Assembly: GCF_019679435.2 (NCBI RefSeq)
Contig: NZ_CP139781.1
Location: forward strand, 2,542,001-2,606,000
DNA length: 64,000 nucleotides
Direction: 5' to 3'
From: Actomonas aquatica
GTDB taxonomy: Bacteria; Verrucomicrobiota; Verrucomicrobiia; Opitutales; Opitutaceae
Part shown: in pieces, positions 11,309-20,530 of the stretch
Layout of the letters: each line of letters opens with the position of its first letter
Position numbering within the stretch: position 1 is the stretch's first letter
Position numbers and translations under genes: made by a program
The notes under the pieces: generated by a model
Databases searched by the model: none
What the model was told of the DNA's origin: nothing
Seen by the model: only the letters and a program-made list of their open reading frames with translations

Positions 11309-12043
11309 ATGAACATCGTCCTCTTCGATCCGAGCGAAACCGCCCCACCGCTGCCCCGCAGCGACGAACGCGCCCGGCACATCCTCAAGGTGCTGCGCCG
11401 CTCCGAGGGCGACAATTTTGATGTCGGACTCATCAATGGCCCGCGCGGCAAAGCGACGCTGCGCAGCATCACCGAAGACGCCCTGCACCTCGACTTCACC
11501 TGGGACGCCCCTCACCCGCCGCCGCCGGCCACCACCCTGGTCGTCGGCCTGCCACGCCCCCAGACCGCCCGCGACATTCTGCGCGACGCCACCACGCTGG
11601 GCGTTACCCAGATTCACTTCGTCCGCACTGCTCGCAGCGACATCAACTACGCCGACAGCTCGCTATGGCAGGATGAGGCCTGGCGCCGACACCTCGTGTT
11701 GGGTGCCGCGCAGGCCTTCGACACGCACCTGCCTCGCGTGACCTGCGCACATGACCTTTCGTCCGCGCTGGGTTCGATCCACGACGCCACCACCACACTC
11801 GCGCTCGACAACTACGGTGCGGAGGTCGCGATGGCCGAATTTCCGCTGCCCACGTCCTTCGCCCACGTCGTGCTCTGCCTCGGCCCCGAGCGTGGCTGGG
11901 ACGACGCCGACCGCGAGGTGTTGGCCCGCTTTGGCGCCGTTCGTGCCCACCTCGGCACCCGCGTGCTCCGCTTGGAGACGGCAGTGGTTGCGGGTCTGAC
12001 GCTGCTGCACGCCGCCCGCCACCGGGTTAATCCGCTCGTTTAA
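11309..12043 (+). CDS. rsmE: 16S rRNA m3U1498 methyltransferase
   Basis: RsmE methylates N3 of U1498 in 16S rRNA using SAM. The 244-residue protein has an N-terminal PUA-like RNA-binding part (RARHILKVLRRSEGDNFDV, about 21-39) and a SPOUT methyltransferase domain with the C-terminal trefoil-knot signatures LCLGPERGWDDADREVL (about 190-206) and LGTRVLRLETAVVAGL (about 216-231). Length and order match the family. It starts about 100 bases after tRNA-Gly and its last 17 bases overlap the 3' end of convergent rsmD. Confidence 0.93.
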   Translation: MNIVLFDPSETAPPLPRSDERARHILKVLRRSEGDNFDVGLINGPRGKATLRSITEDALHLDFTWDAPHPPPPATTLVVGLPRPQTARDILRDATTLGVTQIHFVRTARSDINYADSSLWQDEAWRRHLVLGAAQAFDTHLPRVTCAHDLSSALGSIHDATTTLALDNYGAEVAMAEFPLPTSFAHVVLCLGPERGWDDADREVLARFGAVRAHLGTRVLRLETAVVAGLTLLHAARHRVNPLV

Positions 12044-12602
12044 AAATCGCGACGGTAGGCTGCTGCCGCTTCCCCCGCCCCACCCGCCGCACGCAGGTCC
12101 AGCCCGCCGGCTCGATCTCCGTGCCCCCCGGCAACTCAAAGAGCACCCAGGGTGCCTCCGCGCCCGACCAACGCTCTTCGATCTGCGCGAAAACTTTGGG
12201 CCACACGGCCTCGATGATCGGGTATGGCGGATCCACAAACACCAAGTCCGGCGGCGCCCACCCTTCCGGCCACGGGACCGTCGTGGCATCCGCCGCCATC
12301 ACCTGCAAATCCGCCTGCGGCGACCGGCCCACGCTGCGGCACACCGCCGCCACGTTCAGCTTGAGCAGGTCGACCGTGCGCCGGTGTTGCTCGACCCAGG
12401 CGCCACCGGCGGCCCCCCGACTCAGCGCTTCCAAGCCGTAAGCGCCACTGCCGGCGAAGAGATCCAGAAAGCGCGCGCCAACCACCAACTCCCCCACGCT
12501 CGAAAACAACGCCTGCCGCATGCCATCAGTCGCCGGCCGCACCGCGTCCCCTTTGGGAACCTGCAAGCTGATACCTTTGGCCACACCGCCGCTTATACGC
12601 AT
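12027..12602 (-). CDS. rsmD: 16S rRNA m2G966 methyltransferase
   Basis: RsmD methylates N2 of G966 in 16S rRNA on the assembled small subunit. The 191-residue class I methyltransferase begins MRISGGVAKGISLQVPKG, carries RPATDGMRQALFSSV (normally RPTTDRVREALFN), the SAM-binding loop DLFAGSGAYGLEALSRGA (about 47-64) and the catalytic VDPPYP motif (about 122-127). Length is typical. Its neighbour rsmE modifies the same rRNA region; the two genes converge and share 17 bases. Confidence 0.93.
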   Translation of the reverse strand: MRISGGVAKGISLQVPKGDAVRPATDGMRQALFSSVGELVVGARFLDLFAGSGAYGLEALSRGAAGGAWVEQHRRTVDLLKLNVAAVCRSVGRSPQADLQVMAADATTVPWPEGWAPPDLVFVDPPYPIIEAVWPKVFAQIEERWSGAEAPWVLFELPGGTEIEPAGWTCVRRVGRGKRQQPTVAIFKRAD

Positions 12603-12700
12603 GCGCGCAGGTCAATTCGTCGCCTCTCACTTGGCAAACGCGAAGCAGCTCCCAAGGTGCCCGACCGCGCTCCCTCTCCGTTTTCAATCAACCCGCCGAC

Positions 12701-13774
12701 ATGCCAACTCGACGCTTCACCCGCCGCCGTTTCCTGCGCAACGTCGCGATTGTCGGCGGAACCGCGCTCACCGGTTTTGTTGGCTATCGGCAACTTATGG
12801 CTTCCCCCGCCCGCTTCCCCGTTTCCGACCACTGCGACGGTCGACGCTTTTTCAACCCCCGGTTTCACGAGAACCGCAACTGGTTCGACGTGCTCCGGTG
12901 GAAGTTCACCAGCAAGGGCACCAAGTGGCCGGAGGAAATCGACGCTCCGCCCCAGCAACCACCGCCCGCGCCGACCGATGGCACCCTCACCGCCACTTGG
13001 ATCAACCACGCGACCGTGCTGCTGCAGACCCGTCACGGCAACATCCTCACCGACCCCGTTTACAGCGAACGCTGCAGCCCCGTCTCCTTCGCCGGCCCCA
13101 AGCGCGTGCACCCGCCCGGCGTGAAATGGGAGGATCTGCCCCCCATCGATCTGATCCTGCTTAGTCACGATCACTACGATCACTGCGACGCCGCCACCCT
13201 CGCCCGCTTCGCCGCTCAACCCAAACCGCCGCTGGTCATCACCCCGCTGGGCAACGGTGCCCTGCTGCGCGACTTCGGCTTCGCGGCCGACCGCATCGTC
13301 GAACTCGACTGGTGGGAGGCACACGAGATCTCGCACGGTTTCCATGTGCGCGCCACGCCGGCCCGTCATTGGAGCAACCGCGTGACTGGCGGACGCAACC
13401 ACCGCCTCTGGTCGGGCTTCTTCATCCAAGCCGGCGGTCGCACCGTCTACTACACCGGCGATACCGCTTGGGATGAGCACATGTTCGGCGACGTGCGCGA
13501 ACGCTGCGGTCCGCCCGATCTGGCCCTCATTCCGATCGGCGCCTACGAACCGCGCTGGTTCATGGCGGCGCAACACTGCAACCCCGAGGAAGCCTTGCGC
13601 ATCCATCGCACCGTCGGTGCCGGCAAAAGCCTCGGCGTGCACTGGGGCACCTTTCAACTGACCGACGAAGGCATCGATGCCCCGGTTAAGGCGCTCGCCG
13701 CTGCCCGGCGCGAAATCGGCGTGCCCGAGGACCTCTTCCGCACCCTCGAACCGGGCGGCTCCCTGCGGGTCTGA
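12701..13774 (+). CDS. Tat-exported MBL-fold hydrolase (NAPE-PLD/UlaG-like)
   Basis: A 357-residue metallo-beta-lactamase-fold enzyme. The N-terminus has a twin-arginine signal (TRRRFLRNVAIVGG, with hydrophobic core to about residue 30), so it is probably exported folded with its metals. The zinc-binding motif HDHYDH is at 156-161; later ligands are in ARHWSNR (about 221-227), TGDTAWD (about 248-254) and the final GVHWGTF. The WINHATVLLQT and HWGTF elements resemble the N-acyl-phosphatidylethanolamine phospholipase D / UlaG-like group, suggesting a phospholipid or lactone substrate, but this is inference. It lies upstream of a lipid-transport operon but is separated from it by 186 bases. Confidence 0.85.
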   Translation: MPTRRFTRRRFLRNVAIVGGTALTGFVGYRQLMASPARFPVSDHCDGRRFFNPRFHENRNWFDVLRWKFTSKGTKWPEEIDAPPQQPPPAPTDGTLTATWINHATVLLQTRHGNILTDPVYSERCSPVSFAGPKRVHPPGVKWEDLPPIDLILLSHDHYDHCDAATLARFAAQPKPPLVITPLGNGALLRDFGFAADRIVELDWWEAHEISHGFHVRATPARHWSNRVTGGRNHRLWSGFFIQAGGRTVYYTGDTAWDEHMFGDVRERCGPPDLALIPIGAYEPRWFMAAQHCNPEEALRIHRTVGAGKSLGVHWGTFQLTDEGIDAPVKALAAARREIGVPEDLFRTLEPGGSLRV

Positions 13775-13889
13775 ACCCACCAGCGAGCAGACGACCGCCG
13801 GGACTTGCGCACCTTTGCGTAGGGACCGTTTCTCACTCCTCGGATAAAATTCGTCCCAATGCATCGCGGACTGGTTGCGTTCGGGAAAT

Positions 13890-13918
13890 TTGCGATGTAG
13901 TTAGGAGCCTAATTATAT
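13890..13918 (+). promoter_or_regulatory. candidate sigma-70 promoter of the lipid-transport operon
   Basis: TTGCGA (13890-13895), a 17-base spacer and TTATAT (13913-13918), 42 bases before the start codon at 13961, in the only AT-rich patch of the 186-base gap. This is a by-eye consensus match, not a measured start. Confidence 0.4.
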
Positions 13919-13960
13919 CTACCGGGAAGGTTTTCCAAAGCCGACGCCTCCCTACTCTCC

Positions 13961-15382
13961 ATGCTTCAACACCTCATTCGTGCCCTGCTCGTTCTCACTG
14001 CGCTCGCCAGCGTCGGTGCTGCCGCCGCGCGCGCGGATGAAACGACGGCGGAGACCTTCGATCGCGGTCCGTTTTGGTTCCGATCCGTCACCGCGGAAGG
14101 CGATCACGTGACAGGCTTGCGTCCGTTCTGGGACGCCGTCCGGGACGACGAGGGGCAACTGATTTCCGCCAGCGTGCTGTATCCGCTGTGGCACCGCGAA
14201 GTGGCTCCGGCCGCCGAAGTCTCCCGCTGGTCCTTCTTCAACCTGATCAACTACGAGCGCAACGACGCCACCGGCACGACCCGCTTTGATGCCTGGCCAT
14301 TTTATTTCTCCCGCCAGACCGACACCGACAGCTCCGACGACTACCGCGCGGTCTTCCCGATCTACGGTGACGTGCCGCAGCGCTTCGGGCAGGACCGCCT
14401 GAACTGGGTGTTTTTCCCGCTCTACGGTCGCTTCGAGAAAAACGGTGCCGTCACCACCACGACCCCATGGCCCTTCATCAAAACCATCACCGGCGAAGGC
14501 CATCGCGGCTTTGAAGTTTGGCCGCTCGGCGGCCACCGCGAATCAACCATGCACGAGTCAGCCGAGAGTTTCGCCCTCTGGCCGCTCTACTACCGCAAGC
14601 GCACGGGCCCCGCCGACAACCCGACCAGCCTGCAAACCGGCTTCCTCCCGCTCTACGCGCTCGACCGCTCCCCCGGCTACCGCAGCGAGACCTACTTGTG
14701 GCCGTTCTTCGGCTACGTCGATCGCACCGAACCCTACCAGTATCACGCCCGTCACTACTTCTGGCCGCTCTGGGTCCAAGGCCGCGGCGACGACCGCTAC
14801 GTGAATCGCTGGGCGCCGTTTTACTCCCACTCGATTCGGCGCGGCTACGACAAGACCTGGGTGATGTGGCCGCTTTGGCGTCAAGCCACCTGGCACGATG
14901 CCAACCTCCAACACGAGCGCCGCCAGTTCCTCTACTTCCTCTATCACTCGACCGTGCAGACCAGCCTGCACAACCCCGATGCCGCCCCCGCGCGCAAGAC
15001 CCACCTGTGGCCCTTCTTCAGCTCTTGGGACAATGGCGCTGGCCGCAAACAGGTGCAGGCCTTCAGCCCTGTCGAAGTGTTTTTCCCGCACAACGAACGC
15101 GTCCGCCGCCTCTGGACTCCTCTCTTTAATGTCTATCGCTACAACCGCGATGACTCGGAGGACGTCGTTGAACACAGCGTGCTCTGGAACCTGATCAAAT
15201 GGTCCCGCCGTCCCGGCGAACGTGCCCATCGCGTCAGCCTACTGGGACCGCTCCTGCGCCTGCGCACCGCCCCCGGCGAGAAAAGCTTCACTCTCTTCGG
15301 AGATCAGCTCGGCCTCGAATACGACGACGGCCTGCGTGCTCGCACTCCTTTCACGTCCTCTTCGTCCACCGCTTCGCCATGA
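13961..15382 (+). CDS. secreted WPF/WPLY-repeat protein, first gene of the Mla-type operon
   Basis: Function unknown. The 473-residue protein has a signal peptide (hydrophobic to about residue 23, cleavage near AARA-DE). The rest is built of short units of about 15-25 residues, each with an aromatic-Pro-hydrophobic-aromatic core: YPLW (74), WPFY (112), FPIY (132), FPLY (152), WPF (170), WPLG (187), WPLY (207), LPLY (229), WPFF (247), WPLW (268), APFY (285), WPLW (303), WPFF (350), TPLF (386). There are few or no charged helices, so a beta-rich repeat fold on the periplasmic or outer-membrane side is likely. Its stop codon overlaps the mlaE start as ATGA, so it is translationally coupled to the lipid-transport genes and may be a partner of that system. 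Confidence 0.75.
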   Translation: MLQHLIRALLVLTALASVGAAAARADETTAETFDRGPFWFRSVTAEGDHVTGLRPFWDAVRDDEGQLISASVLYPLWHREVAPAAEVSRWSFFNLINYERNDATGTTRFDAWPFYFSRQTDTDSSDDYRAVFPIYGDVPQRFGQDRLNWVFFPLYGRFEKNGAVTTTTPWPFIKTITGEGHRGFEVWPLGGHRESTMHESAESFALWPLYYRKRTGPADNPTSLQTGFLPLYALDRSPGYRSETYLWPFFGYVDRTEPYQYHARHYFWPLWVQGRGDDRYVNRWAPFYSHSIRRGYDKTWVMWPLWRQATWHDANLQHERRQFLYFLYHSTVQTSLHNPDAAPARKTHLWPFFSSWDNGAGRKQVQAFSPVEVFFPHNERVRRLWTPLFNVYRYNRDDSEDVVEHSVLWNLIKWSRRPGERAHRVSLLGPLLRLRTAPGEKSFTLFGDQLGLEYDDGLRARTPFTSSSSTASP

Positions 15383-16131
15383 CGCGCTTCCATAATTTCT
15401 TCGACGCATTCGGCAGCGGCGTGCTCATGACCTGGCGCGCCTTCGTCTCGCTGCCGTCCGCGCCGCGCATCCTCAAGCGCACCGCCGAACAGGGTTACCT
15501 CGCCGGCTACACGTCCCTGCCGATCGTGAGCGTGCTGTGTTTCTTCATCGGCGCGGTGCTCGCGCTCCAGGCCGGCATCAGCTTCCGCGACTTCGGCGCC
15601 AAGGAACTCATCGGTGCCCTCGTCGGCGCCTCCATGGCCCGTGAACTGGGTCCGGTCATGGTCGCCATTCTGCTTGCCGGTCGCGTGGGCAGCGCCACCA
15701 CCGCCGAATTGGCGTCCATGCGCGTCAACTCCGAGATCGACGCCCTGGTCACCATGAACATCCCGCCCGAGCGCCTGCTGGTGCTGCCCCGCTTGCTGGC
15801 GGTGCTGCTCATCATGCCAGTGCTCACCATTCTCGCCAATCTCATCGGCTGGTTCGGCGGCGCGGTCGTCTGCGAATACGTGAGCTTCATCGGTATCTCC
15901 GGCGACCAGTTCTTCCGCGCTCTGCAGGAATTTCTCACCGTCGACGACATTCTCGATGGCATCATCAAAGCCGAGATCTTCGGTTTCGTGATCACCATCA
16001 TCGCCTGCAACACCGGCCTGCGCACCCGCGGTGGTCCGCGCGAAATCGGCCTCGCCGTCACCAAGTCCGTGGTGCTCTCCCTCGTGGCGATCCTCACCCT
16101 CGACTACTTCATCACCAAGGTCCTCGCCTGA
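15379..16131 (+). CDS. mlaE: MlaE-type ABC transporter permease
   Basis: Inner-membrane permease of a Mla/MCE phospholipid transporter. The 250-residue protein has about five hydrophobic segments and the family hallmark around residues 75-140: FGAKELIGALVGASMARELGPVMVAILLAGRVGSATTAELASMRVNSEIDAL is the characteristic cytoplasmic-loop/EQ-loop-like region, described here by its key residues ARELGP and AGRVGS. The start ATG at 15379 overlaps the previous stop (ATGA); the longer frame upstream belongs to a different reading of the repeat-protein gene. Six bases separate it from the ATPase gene. Confidence 0.93.
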   Translation: MTRFHNFFDAFGSGVLMTWRAFVSLPSAPRILKRTAEQGYLAGYTSLPIVSVLCFFIGAVLALQAGISFRDFGAKELIGALVGASMARELGPVMVAILLAGRVGSATTAELASMRVNSEIDALVTMNIPPERLLVLPRLLAVLLIMPVLTILANLIGWFGGAVVCEYVSFIGISGDQFFRALQEFLTVDDILDGIIKAEIFGFVITIIACNTGLRTRGGPREIGLAVTKSVVLSLVAILTLDYFITKVLA

Positions 16132-16137
16132 TCCGCC

Positions 16138-16944
16138 ATGCCTCTGACCCGATCCCCTTTCCCCGAGCGCGACGACCGCAAACCCGTCACTGTCCACATC
16201 GACAGTGTCGCCAAGCGCTACGGCAATCAGCAGGTCCTCGAAGACATTTCCTTCACCGTCGAACCCGGTGAGATCTTCGTCATCATGGGCCCCAGCGGTT
16301 CCGGCAAGAGCGTGCTCCTGCGCCATATCGCCGGTCTCGAGATACCAACGGCCGGCAAGATCGACATCAACGGACACAACCCCATCGATCCGGAAACGCG
16401 CAACCGCTACGCCCTCGCCTTGGTGTTCCAGTCCGGCGCGCTGCTCAACTCCCTCTCCGTCTACGACAACCTCGCGCTCTACCCGCTCGAACACGCGCTC
16501 TGTTCCAAAAAGAGCATCCGCGACCGGGTCATGCGCGCCCTGCGCATCCTCTCCATCGAGCACGCCGCCCACAAGATGCCGTCCGAACTCTCCGGTGGTA
16601 TGCGTAAACGCGTCGCCATCGCCCGTGCGCTGGTGATGGAGCCGCAGGTCCTGCTCTACGACGAACCCACCTCGGAGCTCGATCCGATCATGTCGGCCAC
16701 CATCGCCGAAATCATCGGCACGTTGCGGGAGGAGTATGCCGTCACCTCGATCGTCGTGTCCCACGATCGCGACCTGTCCCTCACCATCGCCGACCGCGTC
16801 GCCCTGCTCCATCACGGCCGCACCGCCATCGTGGCCCCGCCCGATGAGCTGCGCGCATCGACCGATCCCATCGTCACCGAATTTCTCAATCCGCGCATCG
16901 ATGTGCGCAATCCCCGCTTCAAATCCCTGGAGGCCTCATCATGA
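16138..16944 (+). CDS. mlaF: MlaF-type ABC transporter ATPase
   Basis: Cytoplasmic ATPase that powers the MlaE permease. The 268 residues include Walker A GPSGSGKS (51-58), a Q-loop in VFQSGALLNSLSVYDNL (about 97-112), the ABC signature LSGGMRKR (151-158), Walker B LLYDEPTSELDP (172-183) and the switch His in VVSHDRD (about 206). MRKR after the signature and the GALLNSLSV element are typical of the Mla/Mkl subgroup. The stop overlaps the start of the MCE gene as ATGA. Confidence 0.95.
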   Translation: MPLTRSPFPERDDRKPVTVHIDSVAKRYGNQQVLEDISFTVEPGEIFVIMGPSGSGKSVLLRHIAGLEIPTAGKIDINGHNPIDPETRNRYALALVFQSGALLNSLSVYDNLALYPLEHALCSKKSIRDRVMRALRILSIEHAAHKMPSELSGGMRKRVAIARALVMEPQVLLYDEPTSELDPIMSATIAEIIGTLREEYAVTSIVVSHDRDLSLTIADRVALLHHGRTAIVAPPDELRASTDPIVTEFLNPRIDVRNPRFKSLEASS

Positions 16945-17933
16945 ACAACGCCCAAATGTCAGCCCGCGTCGGGCTTTTCTTCCTGCTTGGACTCGCCCTC
17001 ATCTGGGTGACCTTTGAGTCCCTGTCCGGCAACGCCCTCGACGAGGACAAGTCCTACGAACTCACCGCCCGCTTCGCCACCATCAAGGAGCTCAAAGCCG
17101 GCGACGAAGTGCGCATGGCCGGTGTCGCCGTCGGCATGGTGCGCAAGACCCAGCTCAACGGCCGCTTCGCCGAGGCCGTGCTGCAGATCCAGGACAACAT
17201 CGTCGTGCCCGCCGACTCCGTGGCCACCATCGCCATGTCGGGTCTGCTCGGCAGCAACTACGTGTCCCTCACCCTCGGCGCTGGCGAAGCCGCCCCGCTC
17301 GACCCGGGCAGCGTCCTGCGCTCTCAAGACACCCCCGACCTCAACACCGTCGTTTCCCAAATCGGCGAAGTCGGTCGCAAGGTCGAGGAAGCCCTCAGCA
17401 ACTTCTCCGGCTCCCTCGGCGGCGGCGGCGAAGGCGGCGGCGTCATGGGCAAGCTCAACACCATGGTCGACGAGAACAGCTCCCGCATCAGCACCATCAC
17501 CACCAACCTCGAGGTCGTCTCCCAACGCCTGCGCGACGGTGAGGGCACGCTGGGCAAACTCCTCTCCGACGAACAGGGCTACACCGAACTCATCGCCGCG
17601 ATCGAAGAGATCCGCGGCGCCGCCACCGAAGCCCGCACCTTCATGAGCGACGCCCAAGGCCTCGTCGCCCAAGTCAAGGAAGGCAACGGCACGCTCGGTG
17701 CCTTGCTCTACGACGACAGCATCGCCGAAGACATCCGCCTCTCCGCCGCCAACCTCCGCGAGCTCTCCACCAAACTGAACAGCGGTGAAGGCACTCTCGG
17801 CCGCCTGATCAACGACGACAGCCTCTTCCTCGAAGCGCAGAGCGCCGTGCAGAAGGTGAATCGTGCGGTCGACGGCATGGCCGACCAAGGACCCATCACC
17901 GCCGTCGGCGTCGCCGCCAACTCGCTGTTCTGA
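16941..17933 (+). CDS. mlaD: MCE-domain lipid-binding protein (MlaD-like)
   Basis: Periplasmic, inner-membrane-anchored MCE protein that carries lipid between the permease and other components. The 330-residue protein has an N-terminal signal anchor (about 8-25, VGLFFLLGLALIWV), one MCE domain (about 30-115, containing LKAGDEVRMAGVAVGMV and AMSGLLGSNYVSL), a Gly-rich linker (SLGGGGEGGG, near 155) and a long helical C-terminal part. The latter has three related units GEGTLGKLL / GNGTLGALL / GEGTLGRLI (near 201, 253 and 285), a pattern common in MCE proteins. E. coli MlaD is much shorter (about 183 residues); this resembles longer MCE proteins that may form a tunnel. ATGA overlap with mlaF. Confidence 0.9.
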   Translation: MNNAQMSARVGLFFLLGLALIWVTFESLSGNALDEDKSYELTARFATIKELKAGDEVRMAGVAVGMVRKTQLNGRFAEAVLQIQDNIVVPADSVATIAMSGLLGSNYVSLTLGAGEAAPLDPGSVLRSQDTPDLNTVVSQIGEVGRKVEEALSNFSGSLGGGGEGGGVMGKLNTMVDENSSRISTITTNLEVVSQRLRDGEGTLGKLLSDEQGYTELIAAIEEIRGAATEARTFMSDAQGLVAQVKEGNGTLGALLYDDSIAEDIRLSAANLRELSTKLNSGEGTLGRLINDDSLFLEAQSAVQKVNRAVDGMADQGPITAVGVAANSLF

Positions 17934-18013
17934 GCTGCAGCCGGCCTCGGTGAGGCCGGTCCGGACCGGGGTCAACGACCCCGGCTACACCCCTCACCGG
18001 CGTGACGCTCAGC

Positions 18014-18463
18014 TCACTCTTCGCGCGTCGCGACAAACTCCCACGTGGTGCGTTTGCCGGTGGTCACCATCGCGGTGCCTTCCCAGGTGATCTTGCCCAC
18101 CGCCCGCTTGATCTCACCGCGGTATTCCACCCGCACTCGCTCGTTGTCGACGTAACGATAGGTGGTGATCCACACACGGCCGTTCTTGTTGGAAAAGTAT
18201 CCCCGCTCCGGCTGCACCGAGCTGGGCCAGCGCAGCACAAACACGCCATCGGCCCATTGGGACTCGCCGGCGGTCACTCGCTGAATTGAAAAACGCTCCG
18301 CATTGGACGGATGCATGAGCGACGGTGTTTCGTCCTCCATCGTCCACACGCCCTTGAGAGAATCCTCGATCTGCGCCTGCGCCCCCACCCAACCCGCCAG
18401 TAGGAGGAGCAGCATTCCAACACGACGAATCCACACCGGGGCACGAGAGGGCGACGAGTTCAT
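18014..18463 (-). CDS. small secreted protein of unknown function
   Basis: A 149-residue protein with a clear signal peptide: RR-containing n-region, hydrophobic VGMLLLLLAGWVGA, and probable cleavage after AQA near residue 30. The mature part alternates short beta-type segments (SIQRVTAGESQW, GRVWITTYRYVDNERVRVEYRGEI, GKITWEGTAMVT), suggesting a small beta-barrel or sandwich similar to lipocalin-like or META-like folds, but I do not recognise the family. It is convergent with the MCE gene, 80 bases away, and is not part of that operon. Confidence 0.65.
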   Translation of the reverse strand: MNSSPSRAPVWIRRVGMLLLLLAGWVGAQAQIEDSLKGVWTMEDETPSLMHPSNAERFSIQRVTAGESQWADGVFVLRWPSSVQPERGYFSNKNGRVWITTYRYVDNERVRVEYRGEIKRAVGKITWEGTAMVTTGKRTTWEFVATREE

Positions 18464-18545
18464 GGCCGGAAGGTAAGCGCATCGCGCAGATCTTGTCGCG
18501 TGCGAATTTGCGCGGCGCGGCGAGCCGCCCCGTCCCGCCTGACCA

Positions 18546-18579
18546 CAAAAAGCCGGATCCCGTCTTGGCAGGATCCGGC
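18546..18579 (-). terminator. rho-independent terminator of argG
   Basis: Stem GCCGGATCC / GGATCCGGC (9 bp, 18552-18560 with 18571-18579), 10-base loop. On the minus strand it is followed by TTTTTG. It lies about 30 bases past the argG stop. Confidence 0.9.
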
Positions 18580-18610
18580 CGAAATTCAGCTAGCGCGCAA
18601 CGTCGTCGCG

Positions 18611-19840
<1,230 letters not shown>

Positions 19841-20014
19841 GAGAAAGGGAACGGTTCTTGTAGGCGCAACCGCGGGCCGCGCGCAAAGCAAATCCCCCGG
19901 GGCCCCTTCACTCCCAATCGCCCGAGGCCCTCCTGAAATTTCACGATCTCCTGACGAGATCCACCATTGGCAAATGACCTGCAATCGTGCTTATTGCACG
20001 AAAACCCGCCGGTC

Positions 20015-20497
20015 ATGCCTCCCTTTAACTCAACCCGGTTCGCGCAGCCTAAGCTACAACGAGGCTTCACGCTGGTCGAAATCATGATCGTAGTGGTCAT
20101 CATCGGCCTGCTGGCCGCGCTGGCGATTCCGGCCTTTTCCCGAGTAAAGCAGAAGGCCCGCATCAACACCTTCATCAACGACCTGCGGATCGGGAAGGAT
20201 GCGTTCGAAACCTATTCACTCGAAGTCGGCGCATGGCCGCCCGACGGAATCAGCGGGATTCCACCGGAGATGTCCGAGTATATGAACCTCACCCGTTGGG
20301 CCGGCACGTCGTCGCTGGGCGGGAATTGGGACTGGGACTTGGACCAGTTTGGCTACCGCGCCGGCTTGTCCATTCTCTCGCCGAACGTGGACGACATCGT
20401 AATGACCGAAGTCGACAAGGCCATCGATGACGGCGACCTCACCGGCGGTTCGTTCCGTCGACGTGACGGCGGGTTCATCATGATCCTGGAATTCTGA
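20015..20497 (+). CDS. type IV pilin-like prepilin (N-methylation motif)
   Basis: A 160-residue protein with a class III prepilin signal: basic leader, cleavage site RG-F at residues 17/18, then FTLVEIMIVVVIIGLLAALAIPAF with the conserved Glu at +5 and the pilin hydrophobic helix. Prepilin peptidase should cut after Gly17 and methylate Phe. The mature globular part is small (about 115 residues, Trp/Asp-rich: WAGTSSLGGNWDWDLDQFGY), typical of verrucomicrobial DUF1559-free pseudopilins. The ATG at 20015 fits the leader length. It is inserted between argG and argF but on the opposite strand, so it has its own promoter. Whether it is a major pilin, minor pilin or type II secretion pseudopilin cannot be told. 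Confidence 0.9.
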   Translation: MPPFNSTRFAQPKLQRGFTLVEIMIVVVIIGLLAALAIPAFSRVKQKARINTFINDLRIGKDAFETYSLEVGAWPPDGISGIPPEMSEYMNLTRWAGTSSLGGNWDWDLDQFGYRAGLSILSPNVDDIVMTEVDKAIDDGDLTGGSFRRRDGGFIMILEF

Positions 20498-20530
20498 GTT
20501 CGGCTCGACCAGCGAGCCCACGCAACCCAC

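Noticed and set aside
15304..16815. 503-codon open frame on minus opposite mlaE and mlaF
   Set aside because: Antisense to two unambiguous transporter genes; D/G/H-rich shadow composition.
17934..17990. GC-rich inverted repeats after the MCE gene
   Set aside because: Several short hairpins are possible but no T tract follows, so it is not called a terminator.
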